Assembly: GCA_024681275.1 (NCBI GenBank)
Contig: JAILBD010000034.1
Coordinates: 1-23,964 of the forward strand
Source of the DNA: Erysipelotrichaceae bacterium
Lineage (GTDB): Bacteria > Bacillota_I > Bacilli_A > Erysipelotrichales > Erysipelotrichaceae
DNA length: 23,964 bases
Direction of reading: 5' to 3'
In this document: positions 21,759 to 23,964 of the stretch, piece by piece
Layout of the letters: each line of letters opens with the position of its first letter
Numbering within the stretch: the first letter of the stretch is position 1
Made by a program: the position numbers and the translations under genes
Notes under the pieces: model-generated
Told to the model about the DNA's origin: nothing
What the model saw: the letters and a program-made list of their open reading frames with translations, nothing else
Database searches by the model: none

Positions 21759-23498
21759 TTACTCCTTGATCGCCAGTGACAGGAAATCCAGCTGATCCTG
21801 GTCGACATTTGAAGGCGCATCCGACATCAGACAGTATGCACTTGCCGTCTTCGGGAACGCGACGACATCTTTGATGTTGTCTGTTCCGCTCAGGATCATG
21901 ACCAGCCTCTCCAGACCGATGCCGACACCGCAATGCGGAGGTGCGCCGTAATCAAAGGCTTCAATGAAGAATCCGAACTTCTCCTTGATCTGTTCTTTGG
22001 TGAGGCCCAAGGCATCGAAGACCTTTGCCTGCATCTCAGAATTATGGATCCTGACGGAGCCTGACAGCAGTTCATAGCCGTTCAGGACCAGGTCATAAGC
22101 CCTGGAATAGCAGTTTGCCTGATCATCCATCAGCTTGTCGACATCCTCATCACGAGGTGCGGTGAAAGGATGGTGAGCGCTGACATAACGCCCTTCTTCC
22201 TCGGAATACTCATACATCGGGAATTCGGTGATCCAGGCGAAACAGTATCTGTCCTTATCGATCAGTCCGAGCTCTTCGCCCAGTTTCTTTCTGAGGGCTC
22301 CTAAAGCCGTCTCAGCGATGTTTTTCTTATCGGCGATCATCAGGACGACATCACCGTTTTCAATGTCCAGGAACTTCTTTAATGCTTCCTTTTCCTCTGC
22401 AGGCAAAGCATTGTTCAAGGAACCGCTGAACTCTCCCTTGTCATATTTCAGATAAGCGAGGGCCTTTGCCTTATAGATCTTGACGAACTCTGTCAATTCA
22501 TCGAATTTCTTGCGTGAAAGCTTATCTGCAGCCTGATGGAAGATCAGTCCTTTGATGACACCGCCATCGGCTATGCAGTTTCTGAAAACGGCAAAAGCAC
22601 TGTCCTTGAACAGCTCATTGAGATTCTTCATCTCGTTGCCGAAACGGATATCCGGTTTATCGGAGCCATACTTGTCCATGGCATCGACATAACGGATGCG
22701 CGGGAATGACAGATCTTCAATACCCTTGACCTCTTTGAAGATAGCCCTCATCACCTTTTCGACTTCCGTAAAGATATCTTCTTCATCCGCGAAAGACATT
22801 TCGATATCTATCTGTGTGAATTCCGGCTGACGGTCAGATCTCAGATCTTCATCGCGGAAACATCTGGCGATCTGGAAATAACGGTCCATTCCGCCTATCA
22901 TCAGAAGCTGCTTATATTGTTGAGGCGACTGTGGCAAGGCATAGAAATGGCCTTTATAAAGCCTTGAAGGGACCAGATAGTCTCTGGCGCCTTCCGGTGT
23001 CGACTTCGACAGGATCGGTGTCTCCACTTCGACAAAATCATCGCCATGCAGGACGTTCCTGACGATCGTCGTAACCTTGTCTCTCAGGATGAGCTTATCC
23101 TTGATCGGATTCCTGCGGATATCCAGATAGCGGTATTTCAGTCGCAGTTCCTCCAAAGCATCAGTCTCATCAGCGATGATCATCGGTGTCGTCTTGGCGC
23201 TGGAAAGGATCTTGCAGGAAGAGACCAGTACCTCTATCTCACCTGTCGCAAGCTTCGGATTCGGTGTCTCTTTGACCTGAACATCGCCTTCTATCTCGAT
23301 GACATATTCGTTTCTGACATCCCTGATGGAATCCGCATGATTCTCATCAAAAGTGATCTGAGTGATGCCATAGCGGTCTCTCAGATCGATGAAAACGATG
23401 GAACCGAGGTTCCTTCTCTTCGCGACCCAGCCCGCCAGTCTGACATGTTTGCCGGCATCTTCTTTTCTCAGTTCTCCACAAGTATGATCTCTATTCAT
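21759..23498 (-). CDS. aspS: Aspartyl-tRNA synthetase
   Basis: Class IIb synthetase that charges tRNA-Asp. The 579-residue protein has an N-terminal OB-fold anticodon-binding domain (about 1-110, VRLAGWVAKRRNLGSIVFIDLRD), then the class II core with motif 2 (FRDEDLRSDRQPEFTQIDIE). The bacterial GAD insertion domain follows (about 290-410), and motif 3 is GIGLERLVMIL near the C-terminus. The length matches bacterial-type AspRS. In the usual ELGGGSIRIH block this protein reads ELLSGSVRIH. The ATG overlaps the hisS end by 8 bases and has GGAGG at good spacing, the conserved hisS-aspS operon. A weak GTTAG/CTAAC hairpin follows the stop without a clear T-run. Confidence 0.97.
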   Translation of the reverse strand: MNRDHTCGELRKEDAGKHVRLAGWVAKRRNLGSIVFIDLRDRYGITQITFDENHADSIRDVRNEYVIEIEGDVQVKETPNPKLATGEIEVLVSSCKILSSAKTTPMIIADETDALEELRLKYRYLDIRRNPIKDKLILRDKVTTIVRNVLHGDDFVEVETPILSKSTPEGARDYLVPSRLYKGHFYALPQSPQQYKQLLMIGGMDRYFQIARCFRDEDLRSDRQPEFTQIDIEMSFADEEDIFTEVEKVMRAIFKEVKGIEDLSFPRIRYVDAMDKYGSDKPDIRFGNEMKNLNELFKDSAFAVFRNCIADGGVIKGLIFHQAADKLSRKKFDELTEFVKIYKAKALAYLKYDKGEFSGSLNNALPAEEKEALKKFLDIENGDVVLMIADKKNIAETALGALRKKLGEELGLIDKDRYCFAWITEFPMYEYSEEEGRYVSAHHPFTAPRDEDVDKLMDDQANCYSRAYDLVLNGYELLSGSVRIHNSEMQAKVFDALGLTKEQIKEKFGFFIEAFDYGAPPHCGVGIGLERLVMILSGTDNIKDVVAFPKTASAYCLMSDAPSNVDQDQLDFLSLAIKE

Positions 23499-23964
23499 AA
23501 TAATCCTCCATCAGCTGATCCAGCCTGTCTGTCAATTCGTTTCTGGCAACAGTCTCCTGCGCCTTGGTCAAAGTATCCTTGACCGTCACCACATCGTCTC
23601 TCACTTCATCTTCGCCAATGATCAGGACGAAACGCGCGTTCTTTCTTTCAGATGACTTGAACTGTGCCTTTAAAGAGCGCTTATAGTAATCCATCTCAAC
23701 GGAGAACGAATTGTTTCTGAGTTCTTCCGCAACGGCCAACGCATAATCCTTATCATCATTGAGATTGATGATGTAACAATCCAGTGTTTTTTTGATATCG
23801 AAGATCTCTTCCGCTTCACACAGGATCATCAGTCTTTCGACGCCGATCGCAAAACCGATACCGGAGATCTGCGGTCCGCCCATCTCCTTCACCAGATCGT
23901 CATAACGTCCCCCGCCGAATATCGTCGCCTGAGAACCGGATGCCTCATTGGTGCTGACGACCTC
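23491..23964 (-). CDS. hisS: Histidyl-tRNA synthetase, C-terminal part (partial)
   Basis: The frame is open from the window's right edge to a TAG at 23491-23493 (157 residues). The visible part begins EVVSTNEASGSQATIFGGGRYDDLV, the histidine-A region, and continues with class II motif 3 (GIGFAIGVERLMIL). A C-terminal anticodon-binding domain follows (LDCYIINLNDDKDYALAVAEELR; RFVLIIGEDEVRDDVVTVKD). Class II synthetase charging tRNA-His. The start and any T-box or promoter lie outside the window. It overlaps aspS by 8 bases. Confidence 0.95.
   Translation of the reverse strand, partial: EVVSTNEASGSQATIFGGGRYDDLVKEMGGPQISGIGFAIGVERLMILCEAEEIFDIKKTLDCYIINLNDDKDYALAVAEELRNNSFSVEMDYYKRSLKAQFKSSERKNARFVLIIGEDEVRDDVVTVKDTLTKAQETVARNELTDRLDQLMEDYYE

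Noticed and set aside
23491..23510. T-box or other riboswitch before aspS
   Set aside because: hisS and aspS overlap by 8 bases, leaving no leader; any T-box would lie upstream of hisS, outside the window.
1..23964. CRISPR arrays, tRNA/rRNA genes, prophage or toxin-antitoxin modules
   Set aside because: No spaced repeat series, cloverleaf or rRNA-like stretch, or phage/toxin signature was seen on either strand.

Overview
The window reads as chromosomal core DNA of a low-to-mid-GC Firmicute. I would place it near the Erysipelotrichia, from protein similarity as I remember it and from gene order. Almost everything is on the minus strand and belongs to translation, ribosome maturation, protein export and DNA processing. 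The order ffh / rpsP / khpA / rimM / trmD / rplS / rbgA / rnhB / dprA / topA / trmFO / xerC is the classical Bacillus-type cluster. Here lepB, a metallo-beta-lactamase-fold gene and an SRAP gene are interleaved. No tRNA, rRNA, CRISPR or prophage was seen, and no gene-free stretch reaches 300 bases once the IS element is counted.

Read in the direction of transcription (right to left), the apparent units are: hisS(partial)-aspS; a 2[4Fe-4S] ferredoxin; miaB-ABC-F ATPase; a degenerate RNase J paralogue-ftsK/spoIIIE; a short SSB-like gene; ffh-SRAP; rpsP-khpA; rimM-trmD; rplS; lepB-MBL-rbgA-rnhB-dprA; topA-trmFO-xerC. Several units are separated by a compact intrinsic terminator followed at once by a promoter. 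The last bases at the left edge hold the C-terminal end of a convergent plus-strand gene.

A complete, apparently intact 1,560-bp IS3-family element (IS150-like) sits between ffh and the SSB-like gene, on the opposite strand to both. It has about 25-bp inverted repeats and a TTTT duplication. Its -1 frameshift cassette is complete: an internal Shine-Dalgarno, an A7 slippery run, a 5-nt spacer and a 13-bp stem. Removing the IS in silico rebuilds an 8-bp hairpin with a GAAA loop and a U-rich tail, so the IS landed in the loop of the SSB-like gene's terminator.

The most interesting regulatory signal is the 95-nt leader of the ABC-F gene. A three-codon upstream ORF (MKK) lies over one arm of a perfect 11-bp stem, and the other arm contains the ABC-F Shine-Dalgarno. 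This is the architecture of a translational attenuator. Other points of note are an RNase J paralogue that has lost key metal ligands, a recurring layout in which a TATAAT-like -10 box sits 5-9 nt before an ATG without a Shine-Dalgarno (possible leaderless mRNAs), and a strong excess of GATC in host DNA compared with the IS. Counts and alignments were made by eye.
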